From Phyto melanocephala (Eukaryota > Arthropoda > Insecta > Diptera > Rhinophoridae): 64,000 nt of DNA. The stretch spans positions 110,769,128 through 110,833,127 of the forward strand of contig OW799234.1 in assembly GCA_941918925.1 (NCBI GenBank), given 5' to 3'. A program made the position numbers and the translations under genes. This document shows, piece after piece, positions 21,943 through 35,104 of the stretch. The notes below the pieces were generated by a model. It ran no database searches. It was given only the letters and a program-made list of their open reading frames with translations, and was not told where the DNA came from. The stretch's first letter is position 1. Every line of letters begins with the position of its first letter.

Positions 21943-24900
21943 TTTAATATAAATTCTTGTAACAATATTTTATGATTTTAATTTTGTATTTTAAATCCAT
22001 TTTTAAAAATTTTGTTCATTTATGAAGAAACTAAATGGTATTTGCGAAAATAAAAGTATACACTGAATAAGTTTTAATGAAACAAATCAAATTATTACTG
22101 TTTTATGCCATAGAAAAGAGAGAAGGTAATATACTACAAAACACTTTTTTGTTGTTGTTATTCATACTTTCTTTTTATTACTACTTTTCTTGTTATTAAT
22201 CTTCTGTTTTAATCATCAGTTTGATGTTAGTGTAAGCAGTTGTTGTATTAAATTTACAGTTTTTTATTTTAACCATATTTGTTATAATGGATTAATTCCA
22301 TTCCATTGTACGACGACGAAATCATTCACAAAAGCTGATTCTAGTGAATACGGTGGACTCAATTTTCCATGACCTAAAAACTCAAAACGGCCAACGTATT
22401 AAGATTATGAAACCTTTGTTGGCCTGCAGCTCATTTGTAAGCATAGATCAATGACTGCAAGGAAAACAGTCTAAAGAGGTTTAATTGCACAAACAAAGCG
22501 ACCATTTGCGAGCACCTTTGAGTGATATAACTCGCTCGTAAAATTTGGTCTTCAGTAATTCGAATTGGTCGTATACTAAATATACACTTTGCGCGTTCTG
22601 AAATCAAGCTTTATACCTTCAATAAGCCCCAAAAATACTCCGATATTAAGACCCTATGGAGATCGTTGCTTGCCGTTTACAAAAAACAAATGGAACAATA
22701 CTGCCGTAGTCATGAAAAGTGAATCATTATCATTATTTCGCATAAAGTGTGCCTTAAAAAAAATGTATAATTTGCAAGCTTGAATCGCGTATTTCTTAAT
22801 GGTTAAATGGCATAGACTGTAAAAAAAATTGCGAAACCAGTTTCACTCTTATCTAATAAATGTCAAAACCAAATGGGACGTACCTACTCAAAACCTCCAT
22901 ATAAATTAGTGAAATTTTTACACAAATACACAGCTAAAAAATGTTATATATTCTTCAAATTTGCTTTAGCTTTTATTTCATTGATTTGAATTGACTTAAA
23001 ACGTATTAAACAACTTTTTTTTAAAAAAAATCAGTAACAATCAAACATTAAAAATCAGACTTAATTGCATGATGGCAGTCCAAACTGTGTCAGTTAAAAA
23101 TAAATAGAACGAAAACTTATTAAACCTACAATACATTTTCTAAAAGTCAGTTGAAAAGGTAGTATTTCCAAGCAAGAACGCACTAAAGGGGGAGAGAATA
23201 TAGGATTTTAAGAAAAACCAAGTTGTTTCCTTTAATAAGTAATTTTTGGCAGCCAAAACAAGCAATTCTTATATTAAAACAAAATATCGATTAAACCATT
23301 TAAGGTAACAACCAAAATCCATCCAGTAATTTTTGATCCATTAAAGTTCAGGAAAAAGAGAGACCGACAGACAGACAGACAAAAAATCTAAGAAGCAGTC
23401 TTTTGTGTTCTGGTGATGTACACTCCCAAAATTTTAATGTCAAGTTAAGCCAACAGTGGCAATGATTTTACTTATTACACGGTTTCTTAAGCATTAAACC
23501 ATTTAAATACTTAAAAATTTTAAAGTCAATTTTAAGTAAAGTAAAAGCTACTGCTTTTAAAGGTTTAGCAATTGGTTTCTCTTAAATTAAAAAAAAAAAC
23601 TTAATTTCGTAAATCTAACAATTAAAAAAATTAAATTGAATTTAATTGCTATCATTACAACTTAAGCCACAAACTTTAGCAAAGGCATTAATTATAACCC
23701 TTTAGACTTATTTCAGTTTTAATTTTTTTAATAATAAGTTATTTGGTTTTCTCCTGAAGTCTTGACTAATAGTTAATTTAAAAATAGTGAGTTTATTTTA
23801 TTTAATTTATTATTATTTTTTCAGTTTATAAACAATAATACAGAAAGCATTTATTTCTCAAAAAAAAAATTCAATATATATTACGAAAAAGATAACGAAA
23901 AATTTTTCTAAAAAGGAAAAAATTATAAAAGAGTTCAAATTCTTAGCACCTTTTTGTGAGTAAGCGCGAAAAAATAAATTCATTAAAAAATTTTAACAAG
24001 TACTGCCCATTTGATAAACGTGAATTTTGGATGATCACGCCTAATTATAATTTTATAATTTTTATAATTTTACATCAGTTGCTATATTTATACCTTCTGA
24101 CGCAATACAATATATTTTACAAGATTTCTAAATCTATAAAATTAAACTGATATAAAAAATAATACCATAAAGCACAATGGCTTTTAAGACATACAACTTC
24201 CCCGACAGTTTCACTTGGCCAACAATTTTTAAATAATTATTTTTTTTTTTTCTGATTATTATTGTATTATATATACATACGTACATAGATATAATAATTA
24301 AAAAATTATTTTCTGGCATTCACAAATAATTATTTATTATTAAGAAATTATTTTAATTGATAATAATATAATTAATTAAACATTTTCTTTTTTTCTAAAT
24401 TCTGAGTTAAATGCCAGTAAAAGCTTTGGTTTCCCAAAAATTTGTTTTTACATATTTTTTCAAAATTACACACTTTAGAATATAAAACCTGATATAAGGA
24501 GAGGCAATCTATGTATTTTATAATTATTTGTAAACAAAATTTTTAAGACACCAACAAAAAAAAAAGTAATTATTTATAACTCTTACGTTGGAACTGAAAA
24601 ATTATTAAAATTCAAAAAGTGATACCATCTGAAACAATTTAACTTGCAGAACTTCTTGTGGTATTCAGTTATAAATAAAAGAATTTTGAGTTATGACCTT
24701 ATTAAAGTAAATGTTTGGTGACAAAATTTTTACAACTTTAACACACATGGAAAATTAGTTTATACATATTGTTACCAATTTCTCAAGAACAAAATTTACA
24801 TCACGTGGGAGTGCATAATGAATGAGTAGAACTCTAGCGTGACCGTGTTCTTATTTTGTTTATCTTTTTATAAAAAAATGTTTATAATTTACATACAATG

Positions 24901-26530
24901 TGAACAATCTTATATAGCGAGGCCAATAGGATTTTCATCTTTTTATAGTTTTACCTTTAAAAAATATCAACCTAGACAATTGATATAATTTAAGAAACCA
25001 CAAGTGCAAATCAAAAGATTTAAAATTGGAATTTTATGTACATTTTTTGTATCAAGATCTTTACAGAGTAGTATTTTTAAAATAAATTAAGGCTGCCTAT
25101 TAAAGTAAATTTATATCAAATGTTTTTAGACAAGTATTTAAAAAATTTTGTTTTATGGTAGTTTTAAACAAAAAATTTAAATCGAATTAACTTCGGGTGT
25201 TGTAAAGAGAGGACATCAATAAGCGATAAAAAACATTCCATGAAATTATTTTAGTAAAAACTTAATTTAAAAATTAAAAATAAAAATGAATCAATAAAAA
25301 AAAACGTTTGCCTGCCATATACGTAAAAAACTTATTCATATCACTAAATAAAGTAGTTAAGATTAAAGAAAATTATAGAATTAATAATATACAAAAAATA
25401 ACACTGACTAAATTTTAAAGATTAAATTTGAAAACCACAATTAATGATGACGTTGCATATTTTTCATTCAAGCAACGCTTCGATGAACACTCGTTCAAAA
25501 TTTTCTGTGTGATGAAACAAACAATGTTCATTATGCGTTTGCCGCATGGAACACGACGTTACAAATTTGTTTTGTTTAAAAAAGTTTTGTGACATACAGA
25601 GACACTTCTGAAATCTTATCTTATCAAAAGAGTCATATAAAACATAAAACACAAAATAAACTACAAGCTCAATACAAAGAGAAAAAATTAAATTAAGAAA
25701 TCAAAAAGATCGACAAATGGCAATTCACGTACATATGTATGTACATACACCAAAAATGTAAAGAAAAAAAGTAACGATAAGAGGTTGTTAAGATATAAAG
25801 ATAAACATTTATAACATAAAGAAAAAAGATCTATAAAAAATTAATTAATTCTATAAATTGAGATTTTTTAACGAAACATCCAACAGTTGTTTATAACCTG
25901 TCAATTGTTTAATTATCACTTAGAATATTAATAATGTTAAATGGCTGAATTCTCTATGTCATGTTATTAAAAATCGCACGAATTCATATTTGTTATTTTT
26001 TCCCTTAAAACAATAGAAAAAGTAAAAAAGCAAAACTACACAAAATGTGCCAATTTTTACACTTAATTTTGTTTTGCCAAACAATTTTTAAACGCCACCG
26101 CCTCTAACCAACACGCATCAAAAGTGTCTACAATCTAGACAACGGCATTTTCAACAACTTAACATTTCTACAACAGGCAATATATATGACCAACAAATAG
26201 CTACAACATTAATTATAATCGTCTACGCTGTCTGCCATCGTCGTCATCACAATAATTTCTAATCATCTGATAGAAATAAATTTGTAAGAAGACGCTCAAT
26301 TAAGCTCAACTTTTGTTAAAAGTAAGTACGATTTCATTATACTCGTAGCAAATGATTCAAGTAATCATCCTACATTATGATGTATTCACCAATACTGAGA
26401 AGATTTAGCATTAGTAAAGTATTCACTTCTTTAAAATCAATCTTGCGATATTGTTAAAAACTAAAAAAAATTAAATTTTTCTGGCTAATATCAACAAACA
26501 AACAAACAACAAAAATTATACAAAATATAG
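21943..26530. other. AT-rich noncoding stretch
   Basis: No gene can be supported. Patches at 22310-22790 and 25450-25600 are GC-richer. At 22600-22780 one + frame ends with a Trp-Asn ... Leu-Phe-Arg-x-Lys pattern that vaguely recalls LINE C-termini, too weak to call. A CAGA microsatellite lies near 23368-23384. Confidence 0.45.
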
Positions 26531-26590
26531 TAAAAGTGCTATATTCGGCAGAGCCGAATCTTATATACCCTTCACACAGCTTGTACAATC
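26531..26590 (+). repeat. Family A head fragment
   Basis: AAGTGCTATATTCGGC-AGA-GCCGAATCTTATATACCCTTCACACAG, of which only the head is present. The hairpin stem is intact while the loop differs (AGA). The body is missing or unrecognisable. Confidence 0.75.
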
Positions 26591-26914
26591 TTGCTTGCTT
26601 TTGTTGTTCTTTTAGACAATTAAATATTACAACTGTGACCGATCTGAACTTTTTGTTGACATTTTTCTTCCAACATATTTTTCTCCGATATTTGAAGTAT
26701 TGGCCTCTCTTGGCACAAAAACTAGATTATTGTTTTGGTCCACTCCAGAGCGAACGAAAAATATGAGAACACATTGTGCTCTCTTTTGAAAAAAAGAGCG
26801 TGTTGTGCAAGCATTCTTTAATGTATATTTCGGTATATATAGTGCCCACTGTAACAAATGACTTGCTTCTTTTGCCACAACTGAATTAAGTTTACCATAA
26901 CAAGAATTTTTTAG

Positions 26915-27325
26915 GAACTTTTGTCTACTTTTGCCTCCTTATTTATCTTCAACATTTCCCTTTTATTGTCTTCTAAATCTTTTACATCAGTCCTGTCTGA
27001 GAACTTTTTGGACTTCGTATTTTTCAAGCCTGCATTGGCTTTAGCATTGGAGCACTGGGCTGCTTTTCATCCAGATGCGTTTGGAGCTCTTTAAAAAATG
27101 CTTTAAGATTTTTTAGTTCTCTACATATCATGTAGACCTTTTTTTCTTCCCGCATCATCTTTTCTATAAATGGTCAAATCCTCTTGATACTTTTTAATAA
27201 CATTGGAAAGAGTTTGAAGAGTTTTTGTAGGACCAATTCGGATTTTTGTTATAAAATTTTTAATAATTTTAACACTTATGTACATCGTTTTCATCACTCA
27301 AAATAATTGTTGCCATGGTTGCCAT
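26915..27325 (-). pseudogene. Broken coding region of unknown family
   Basis: Read on the minus strand from the ATG at 27325, the sequence codes for MATMATIILSDENDV. After a shift it continues through a Lys-rich helical stretch (IKNFITKIRIGPTKTL), and after further shifts through MICRELKNLKAFFKELQ and DVKDLEDNKREMLKINKEA, to a TAA near 26917. All three frames are used in turn, each free of stops over its own segment. Such a pattern is expected of a gene with a few small indels. The product would be a roughly 135-residue charged, coiled-coil-like protein. I do not recognise it. It could be a decayed host paralogue, a retrocopy or part of a transposon. Confidence 0.4.
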
Positions 27326-29302
27326 ATTTTTCAAACCTAACTAAGTCAAAAGAAAAAATAAATAAATATTGCTTCTGAAAAAAAGTTAAGAAGCAAAACG
27401 TGTGTTAAGAAGTTTTCAATCTTACTCTTAGTTTGCTAAATGTTTTTAATTAATACTTATGTGTATTATATCGATTACTTAATTAAAATTCTTAATAGAA
27501 AAATAAATTTCAAGGTTCTTTTTCGTAACGCTATGAAAACCCTTTATTGCTAGTTTTACTATAAATCTATAGCTTTTTATTTCAATATAATAATATCAAG
27601 CTATTTGTCGGTTTTATCTCAATCAATTTAAAAAAATATAAGCATTCATTCATTTGTATCGGTCAAAACACACTACACACACAAACGGTCAAGTTCATTT
27701 TCATTAAGTTTTTTTTTTCATCTATTTTTCCACTCAGACAACTAAATGTTTTAATTAGACAAAAATGTCTTAGAAACTCACAATAAATTATACGGGTATG
27801 TGGTTTAAATGTGTTTTTAATTGAAAGACAGGAAAATCATTATACAAAAATATAAATAACTCTAACCTTAAATGATAACTATTAGATTTTGAGACATTAT
27901 TTATTTAGATGTGAATATGAGCGTTTGCGTTGAAATTGCAATGAAAAAAATACCCAACGATTTAGGTTTGGTATCTGAGACGGAATTTAGCTATTTGAAC
28001 ATCTAAAATTGAATTAATGTATTTTAATAAAATTTGCTGTACATTAATTTTAAGGTTCATGCACGTCCTTTTATGATTATGGTTTCAATCGATCTTAAAA
28101 ATTATAAAGAAGGACAGACAGACAGTTTTATTTTATTACCTAATGTAAGAAAAAAAAGTACTTCACCATTTTGTTTCAAAAGCCATCTAAGATTCAGGTT
28201 CTTTCAATCGCCTTCTTGGCTTTGAGATTTTTCGATGTGTACTGTACTTTACTAGTCAAGCCCTTGCATTTAATACTATATACAAATTTTTGTTTATAAA
28301 CATTTTTTTATTGGTTTGCCGGCTGGGAACCGATTTGACTAATCCATCAATATACATCTTCTTTACATATAAAATAGTAACGTTTCTGACTTACTGATTC
28401 ATCATCGCATAGTCCAAACGCAAAAAGTGCGAGACATGAAATTTAGAGTGTGGATTTTCTTCTTCTCATATATTAATATACCAAGAACGGATTTATGGAA
28501 ATTGGTACTTTAAGGGGGTAAACACCGGTAGCCTTCTATATGCTTAACTGAAAATGCAATACAGTTTAACTTAAAAAGATATTTTAACCTTCTTATAAGA
28601 TAAGCCGATAGGTGACTGGACAATTTTTTAAATGTTTAAACCCTTAGAGGCAAAAACGGGTAAAAACTGTATGTTGGTATTTTTTTTGTACCCTATGTTA
28701 CTTCCAAACATATAAATATTAAACAAAAAATTCAATTTTGTTAGTTACACCTCAAAAAAAATACAAATTAGACATCTTCAATTCTTTTTGAATGGCATAT
28801 ATAAGCGGTAAAAAATTTCCCAGTTTTCGTATTATTTTTAAATAAAAATTTTTTTATTTAATATTTACAATAAAACATGATAATAAAAATTTAAAAGTTT
28901 TTGGTAAGAATTTCTAAAACTTCTAGGGGACCAAAAAAAATTATCGAAAAGGGAAAAATATCTACAATTCATAATTACTGAGCCACTTAAAATAAAACTA
29001 ATAACAGGGATTTCACCAGACATTTGAAATTTTGTATTTATTTAAACAATTTAAACTTGGAATTTGTACACTAATATCAGGAATCCAAAAAGGTACCTTT
29101 TCCGATTGTATGGTACTTTTTGTATTTTCTACGTTTATGAATTTAGAATTTTAAAATTTGTGAAAGGTGATTCAATGTGAAACTTAAAATGTTTTGGGCA
29201 TCCTTAAAAGTACTATTTTCATTTTTGAAATTATTTAAGTATTATTATTATTATTTGGAATTAGAGACCATGGATCTGAGTTAAGATTATAAATGACAAA
29301 CC
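27326..29302. other. AT-rich noncoding stretch
   Basis: The segment around 28390-28460 (TGATTCATCATCGCATAG, then AAACGCAAAAAGTGCGAGAC) resembles a phrase common in insect dispersed repeats, but boundaries are not visible. Nothing else can be supported. Confidence 0.4.
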
Positions 29303-29559
29303 TATATCTGTGGCTTGGAGCTAAAAGGGCCAATGTCACTTTTTTGCTCTTTTGAGTTAATCATTGCATTAGATTTGTTTTCTTGCTCTATTTCATTATG
29401 GTAAAACAGCTAAAGTCATACTTAACCCAGAAAAGCTTCATAAATAAAATGCTGGCCAATGTCACTATGAAAGCACCTATAAAAGTTAAAGTTCAATTCC
29501 AATTTTCTCAAAAGAAAATATTTTGACATTGGCCCTTTTAGCTCCAAGCCACAGATATA
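29303..29559. mobile_element. MITE with 36-bp inverted repeats
   Basis: A 36-bp sequence beginning TATATCTGTGGCTTGGAGC at 29303-29338 is precisely inverted at 29524-29559. The inner end motif GGCCAATGTCA is present a third time near 29453. The element is 257 bp long and noncoding. The near-identity of the arms suggests a fairly recent insertion. The superfamily is not assigned. Confidence 0.75.
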
Positions 29560-29584
29560 AACCCTTACTCTGTGAAGGGTAAAT

Positions 29585-29884
29585 TTATATGGTCCACAAA
29601 AAAGATACTTTTTGAAGTGGCAAAATCGAATTAAATACACTGTTATACAACGCCATAGTAGAATACATTGGTGAAAGATTTGCAACAGCCTTTAAGGCTT
29701 TATTCTGGAACCTTTGAAGAGATCTTATTTCAATACTATTTTTGTATCCATATAAAATTGCTAAATAGTTAAAATTACTTTGTATCAGTGAGTTATAGAT
29801 TAATAGTTTTGTCTCATGTCGAAATTTGTTTTTGAACTTATACAAAAGACCAATAGCTTGTGCTGTCTTCGTTTTTATTACAGT
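29585..29884 (-). pseudogene. CR1/Jockey-like LINE fragment (end of reverse transcriptase)
   Basis: The minus-strand frame reads AIGLLYK, then LLIYNSLIQSNFNYLAILYG and LQRFQNKALKAV. This is the region after the polymerase domain that is typical of CR1/Jockey-type LINE ORF2 proteins. The match is in one frame for about 100 codons, but both ends are missing. It lies next to the MITE at 29303. The fragment at 61035-61533 covers the same protein region plus the C-terminus. Confidence 0.7.
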
Positions 29885-32719
29885 ACTTTTTGTATTTTCT
29901 ATGTTTATGAATCTAGATTTTTTTAAATTATGGGGCTATTATCCATGTTGAAATTAAAAATAAAATGAGCGTCACAAAAGGTCCTTTTACGAATTTTTAT
30001 GGCACTTTTTGTACTTAGATAATTTGAATTTTTTCGGATCAAAATAATTAGAGAAACAAGTTACCATAAATTTGACAAAAAAAAAATTATTCAGAAATCC
30101 AAAAAAAAAAATATCTTCAGTATTGATTCAATAGTATAAACTGCGCTAGCGATATATTTCTGGTACCATATATTTACGAAATTTTGGTATTGCAGAACTT
30201 TTAAGTTTGGAGTAATTTTGTACCTTTTTATTTTTTCCTGTAACAACTTTTCTTTTAACATATTCATTTCTATGAAAACTACATGTCTCTGATCATATTT
30301 AACTTCTTTTAAATTATTTTTCAATCCCATTTTTTTTTTTTTGCTGAGAAAAACTGTTGCCATTTTTCTATTCTTACTATCTATAATGGTTTACATGTAT
30401 ATTAACAGGTGATATTTTTTCAAGCCAAATTTGGTGTCAAATTAAAAGTCTTTTGAAATTAAAAAATACTAACATTTTTGGCATTGATGTTTAGAGATCG
30501 TACAAAATATTCACACAATCTTGGAAATATTTCTATAAACCATCAGGCGTTCAATACCTTTAATTTGTTTCAAAAAATTTATTTTCAACAAAAATTTTGA
30601 TCGGCTTCAAAATATCGCCTCTATCGAAAGGGGTCGAAAAAATAAATTTCTCTCTAGAATAGTTCATTTTTTTTTTCATAATTAAGATAAAATTTTGTAT
30701 TACTTATTGCCAAAAGCAGTTATTATGTAAAATATTTCTATGTTACATTTTATTCTTGTGCAAGCCTTTTATATTTTTTATTATTATTGTTATTATTTTT
30801 TTTTTCTTCTTTTAAGATCAACCCGTGAGAGCAGTAACCGGAGTGTCTTCTGCATGTTTCCAATCTAAATTATAAGTTCTTATTCCAGCCATATCAGATG
30901 ATTAGACTTTTGTAGGAATCAGATATAAGCACAATCCTAATCTGTGAATAATAAAAGACAACAATAAATATACAATTATAAGAAATAATGCAAAATAGAC
31001 AACAACAACAATAAATATACAAGAAAAAACAAATTATGACAAAATGTTTATTAACATTTAAAATCACTTTACAGCAAAGTGATAACATGCATATACATAT
31101 ATAAAATAAAATTATTTATATTCCAAGAGTTAAAAAATACAATATATTTTTGTTAATTATAATGTACTAAAAACTTTATAGATTTTTTTGAAAATATACT
31201 TTGACAAAATATATTACACTATATTTTATTGTAATAAGAGTTGTGATCATTGATTAAGCAATTAAATAATTTTTAGCAATTTTTATAGAATTTTATATTT
31301 AAACATATATAATGAAAGCAAAAAAAAAAAACAATGAAAAATATAATTTTTATTAAAAAATATAAACAATTTAAGGATAAAAAGTAATACTTTGGTTTTA
31401 CAATTTCTTAAATTGTTTGTAATGTTTGAGATTTTTTTAATAAAAAAAAACTAACAATTAATAGTTGCTCTTTTAGCATTTATTATAAATATATAGATTT
31501 TTAAGATTACATATTTTATTTTAGTTGATAAGAAAACCTTTAGAGAATTTTTTTTTTGCAACGAATACAATAAACAAATATTTACACAACTATAAAAGCA
31601 CACTGAAGAACATAAATTTATATAAATATATGATATAAATTTCAATGTTTGTGTACTCGTATTTACATATGTATATACATACATGCGTATATTTACTAAT
31701 ATATATTTTAAATTATAAACTATTTAAACTTTTATTTAATTTTATATTTTGCAATTTGAAGACTCTTAAAACAAAACAAAAGCATAATTAAAAAAAACAC
31801 TACAACAACTAAATTTATTTTTAAAAACACCTTTATTTCTGCTTAAACAAAAAACTATAACAAACTTGAAAATGCAAAAATGTTTTAAAAGTTAAGTTAA
31901 TAAATAGTGCTATTTTAAGTTCTTTAACTTTTTAGAAATACAAAACGAAAATTTAAATAAATAATAAAAAAAAATGAAGACGAACTAATTAGAAACAAAA
32001 ACAATAATTTATTTTTTGTATTTATTTGTTTATACTAAAAAGTCAGTAAAACAAAGACAAAAACTACAACAACAAAATTAAAAGGCAAGCACTTTTATTT
32101 AAATAAAAAAACGTAAGTATGCTTAAATGTGTATATTTATATGTGTTAGTGCAATCATGTTTGTATGTGTTTATCACTATGTTTAATAAAAAGTCAAAAA
32201 ACTAATTGTCAACAAATTGTTTAAAATAAGTTTATATACACATATAATACATATAATAAATACAAAAGTACTGTGGAGCGAAAGTATGAGAAATTTTGAT
32301 AAGAATCAGTGATGACGTTAAATTATTTATTACTACCATTATTGTTAGCTTTATTTTTGTAGGAAATTGTTAATACCTAAAATTTACATCATGAAAATTT
32401 CTAGCCTTACTTTCAAAAATAACGTAACTCACAAAAATTTTATAGTAGAATGTTGTCGGGAATTTTTTATAAAATATTAAATGTATACTGATCCATATAA
32501 AATCTTTTTTATCAGTTACGTAAATTTTGTCGACTACAGTTTAGCCTAAAGTGTGACCGCAAAAATAACGTAACTTACAAAAAAAAATTTAAGGAGAATT
32601 TTTTAATTTACAACATCACATTCAACACTTATTTTAATAATCTTATTCAATATTTTGCGTAAATTGGGATATAAAAATTAATCACAAAATCGTAAGAAAT
32701 TCTTAAACTGAATAGACTA
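29885..32719. other. AT-rich noncoding stretch
   Basis: No coding region. A direct repeat, AAAAATAACGTAACT(C/T)ACAAAAA, occurs at about 32417 and 32563, 146 bp apart. The rest is A/T tracts and simple sequence. Confidence 0.5.
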
Positions 32720-32970
32720 GCACTTAGGAGACTAACTAGTGTAATAACAGGTATCATGGAGTTAAGAACTCATCTTTCTCGCATGAGACTGTCGGAGGAA
32801 ACGACAAGTAGAGCATGCTAGCAAGCGGACTACCTTTAATATTGTCCTGCGTTTGCTTGTATAAGACATGGATACTATTCCGAACTTGGAATACTTAATG
32901 AACTCGAACTGGAGATCCATAAGAAATTGCATTGAGGAAACTGAGTTCCTGAACTAATAGATTTTTTAGA
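32720..32970 (+). pseudogene. Decayed LINE C-terminal region
   Basis: The + strand reads MELRTHLSRMRLSEETTSRAC, interrupted, then CPAFACIRHGYYSELG after frameshifts. This pattern (a Met/Leu-His-x-x-Arg-Met start, spaced Cys, then CPA-x-A-x-x-R) is the zinc-binding tail found after RNase H in several LINE clades; the LINE at 47.7 kb ends the same way. Heavily mutated. Confidence 0.5.
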
Positions 32971-34614
32971 AAAATTAGGAAAAATTTCCTTTCCACATAG
33001 AGCGCACAACATGTCAATTGGGCATATGTGTATACCAGTCATGGGTTTCGGCTTTTAGTGCTTTTAGTTTTAATGCGGTCAAACTTCAACATTCACGTCA
33101 GACCAAGCGTTGGAATGTTGATTTTTCAGAATAGTCATTTCTCTCGGAACCATAAACAGTGACATTCAAGATGTAAAAAAAAGGGTGTTAAACAGCACCT
33201 TTTTTCACCCTTGATCAATTTGAAACAGACGCTGAAAATAATTTAGTTCAATATGCTTTTTTGTGTCACTGTATGAAACACTTAAGTCTTCGGTAAAATA
33301 AGCATTGTATGTAATTGAAGCATAAACAAAAACTGAAAACTTTTTTGTTTCATCACAACAAATATAAACATTTTAAAACCACAAACTGAAATACTCCTGC
33401 ATACTTTACGAAATTTTATCTTTAAAAAGCGGATTTTTTTGATCGCCATTTACTTTACGAGTCATAATGTTTGTAAACAAAAACTTTTGTCATTATTAAA
33501 TTACAAAAATTAAAAGTCTACGAAGACTAGTCTAGTATCTTCTAGACATGCATATTAGAGCGCGTGCGCAATTGTATATTTACATGGTTTTATTTTTATA
33601 ACCTACACTACCATAGATATTTGTGACTGTTTAATGTAGTCTGTAACACTTTTAAAAATGCCTCATATGCTTCTAAGTTTATTTTCGTTTTACAGATACA
33701 TACATAACTTTATTAATTATGGTATACGATCTTTGGAAGTATGTGGTTCATACTTCCTTTTATTTATTGGTATCGTTTTATAACCAAACTTCAGGAAGAA
33801 GTTTTAATAATAAGCCTGATAAAAAGTCTTTATATGGCACAAGAGCTCTAGTAATATAAAGATATAATGATTATTTTTACACCTACTTTTGGAAATTTAT
33901 CTACAATCGGAAAACGGCTAGACTGATTTGTTTAATATTTTTTAATTAATCTACAAAGCTCAAGAAAGGTTTTAACCAAAATTTTATTCATCAGGTAGTC
34001 TTGTTTCGTCAGCCGATTATTTGTTTCTTCACTTTGTATAAATTTCAGCTGTCAAAGTCTATAGATTAAAAACAATTTTCTCTTCTCTCACATTTATTTC
34101 AAATGCCAAACTTCATATATAAAAAATATACACAGAAAAATTCTCTCCGAACTGCGATTACATGATGAAATTATATACCTTGGTTTTAACAGACATATTT
34201 TCTGAAAATTTTAAGAGAGTAAGACATCAACCTCTTTTACGAAAACAACAGTTTTTTCCACATATCCAGTGTTCTGTAATACTTTAAGTCTTCAATATTT
34301 TGGTCAAGTAATACAACTTGCATAGTTGAACTTAAAATGAGCTGGAAAAGCACTTGCCTAATTTATAAAAAAAATACACCCGATCGTATCGGGTTAGGGG
34401 TAGTCCTATTCCTCCACACAAAAAACTAATTGTATTTCATATTTCAGAAAAAGTTTTTATTTTTGGTATTTGACTTCTTCATAAAAATTGTACAGTTAAT
34501 TAAAATGGTTGGTTGGAGTATCAAATAAGAGGGAGTGGCACCTCCCATACAGAAAAAATATATTTAATGGCATATACATATGCAGCAGCATAATTGTTAT
34601 AGGCTTTAAATTCT
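32971..34614. other. AT-rich noncoding stretch
   Basis: Contains a CGGAAAACGGCTAGACTG phrase near 33908 shared in style with 11090. Nothing else is supported. Confidence 0.4.
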
Positions 34615-34706
34615 GTCGGTCTAATTCATAAAAATTAAAACAGCTTTATAAGAGGCTTATAAAACCAATTTCCATAGAAAATCTGTTTAATAAACCGTTT
34701 ATAAAG
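34615..34706 (+). repeat. Older dispersed repeat, left part, split by BEL
   Basis: ATTCATAAAAATTAAAACAG onward matches 50456-50545 and resumes after the BEL element at 41251. This repeat is the insertion target of the retrotransposon. Confidence 0.65.
34702..34706. repeat. BEL target-site duplication, left
   Basis: TAAAG here is repeated at 41251-41255. Five-base duplications are usual for BEL/Pao integration. Confidence 0.9.
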
Positions 34707-35068
34707 TGTTTGTTGTTGTGTGTTTGTGGGTCTGGTTCTTTTGTTTTTGTATAAATAAAACTCTTTTTATTTATTTTAATTTTAGTTTTAATTAAATCTT
34801 ATTTAGTTTTATTTTATTCGCTTTTTGGTTGTTTTACAATTAGGTTTTATTAATAATTTATACGTTTATAATTTTGTCACTAATTTTGTTACTTGTGTTC
34901 ACTTTGTTCTCTATATTTGATGTTTCTGTTATTCACTTGTGCACTGTTTTATGTTGATTGTTAGAGTTTAAGAATGTTACTGCCGCTGCGTAGCGGTTAA
35001 CAAAAATTGATAGGCAAAAATTAAGGAATTTAACAGTGGCAAACAAAAGTGAACAAGGATTGTGAACA
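34707..35068 (-). repeat. BEL 3' LTR
   Basis: 362 bp, identical to 40889-41250 except for one base. It starts TGTTTGTTGTTGTG and ends GATTGTGAACA on the + strand. Includes the small palindrome CCGCTGCGTAGCGG near 34982. Confidence 0.97.
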
Positions 35069-35082
35069 TTCCGGCCCCCATT
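35069..35082 (-). promoter_or_regulatory. BEL polypurine tract
   Basis: On the minus strand, AATGGGGGCCGGAA directly precedes the 3' LTR. It is the expected site of plus-strand priming. Confidence 0.7.
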
Positions 35083-35104
35083 AGTCGGTGTAAATTAGTG
35101 CAGC

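Noticed and set aside
25464..25652. 62-codon minus-strand frame with Cys and His
   Set aside because: No zinc-finger spacing, no family match and no start or splice context that sets it apart.
33175..33215. GGTGTT...AACACC-like palindrome
   Set aside because: Too short and imperfect, with no paired ends or duplication around it.
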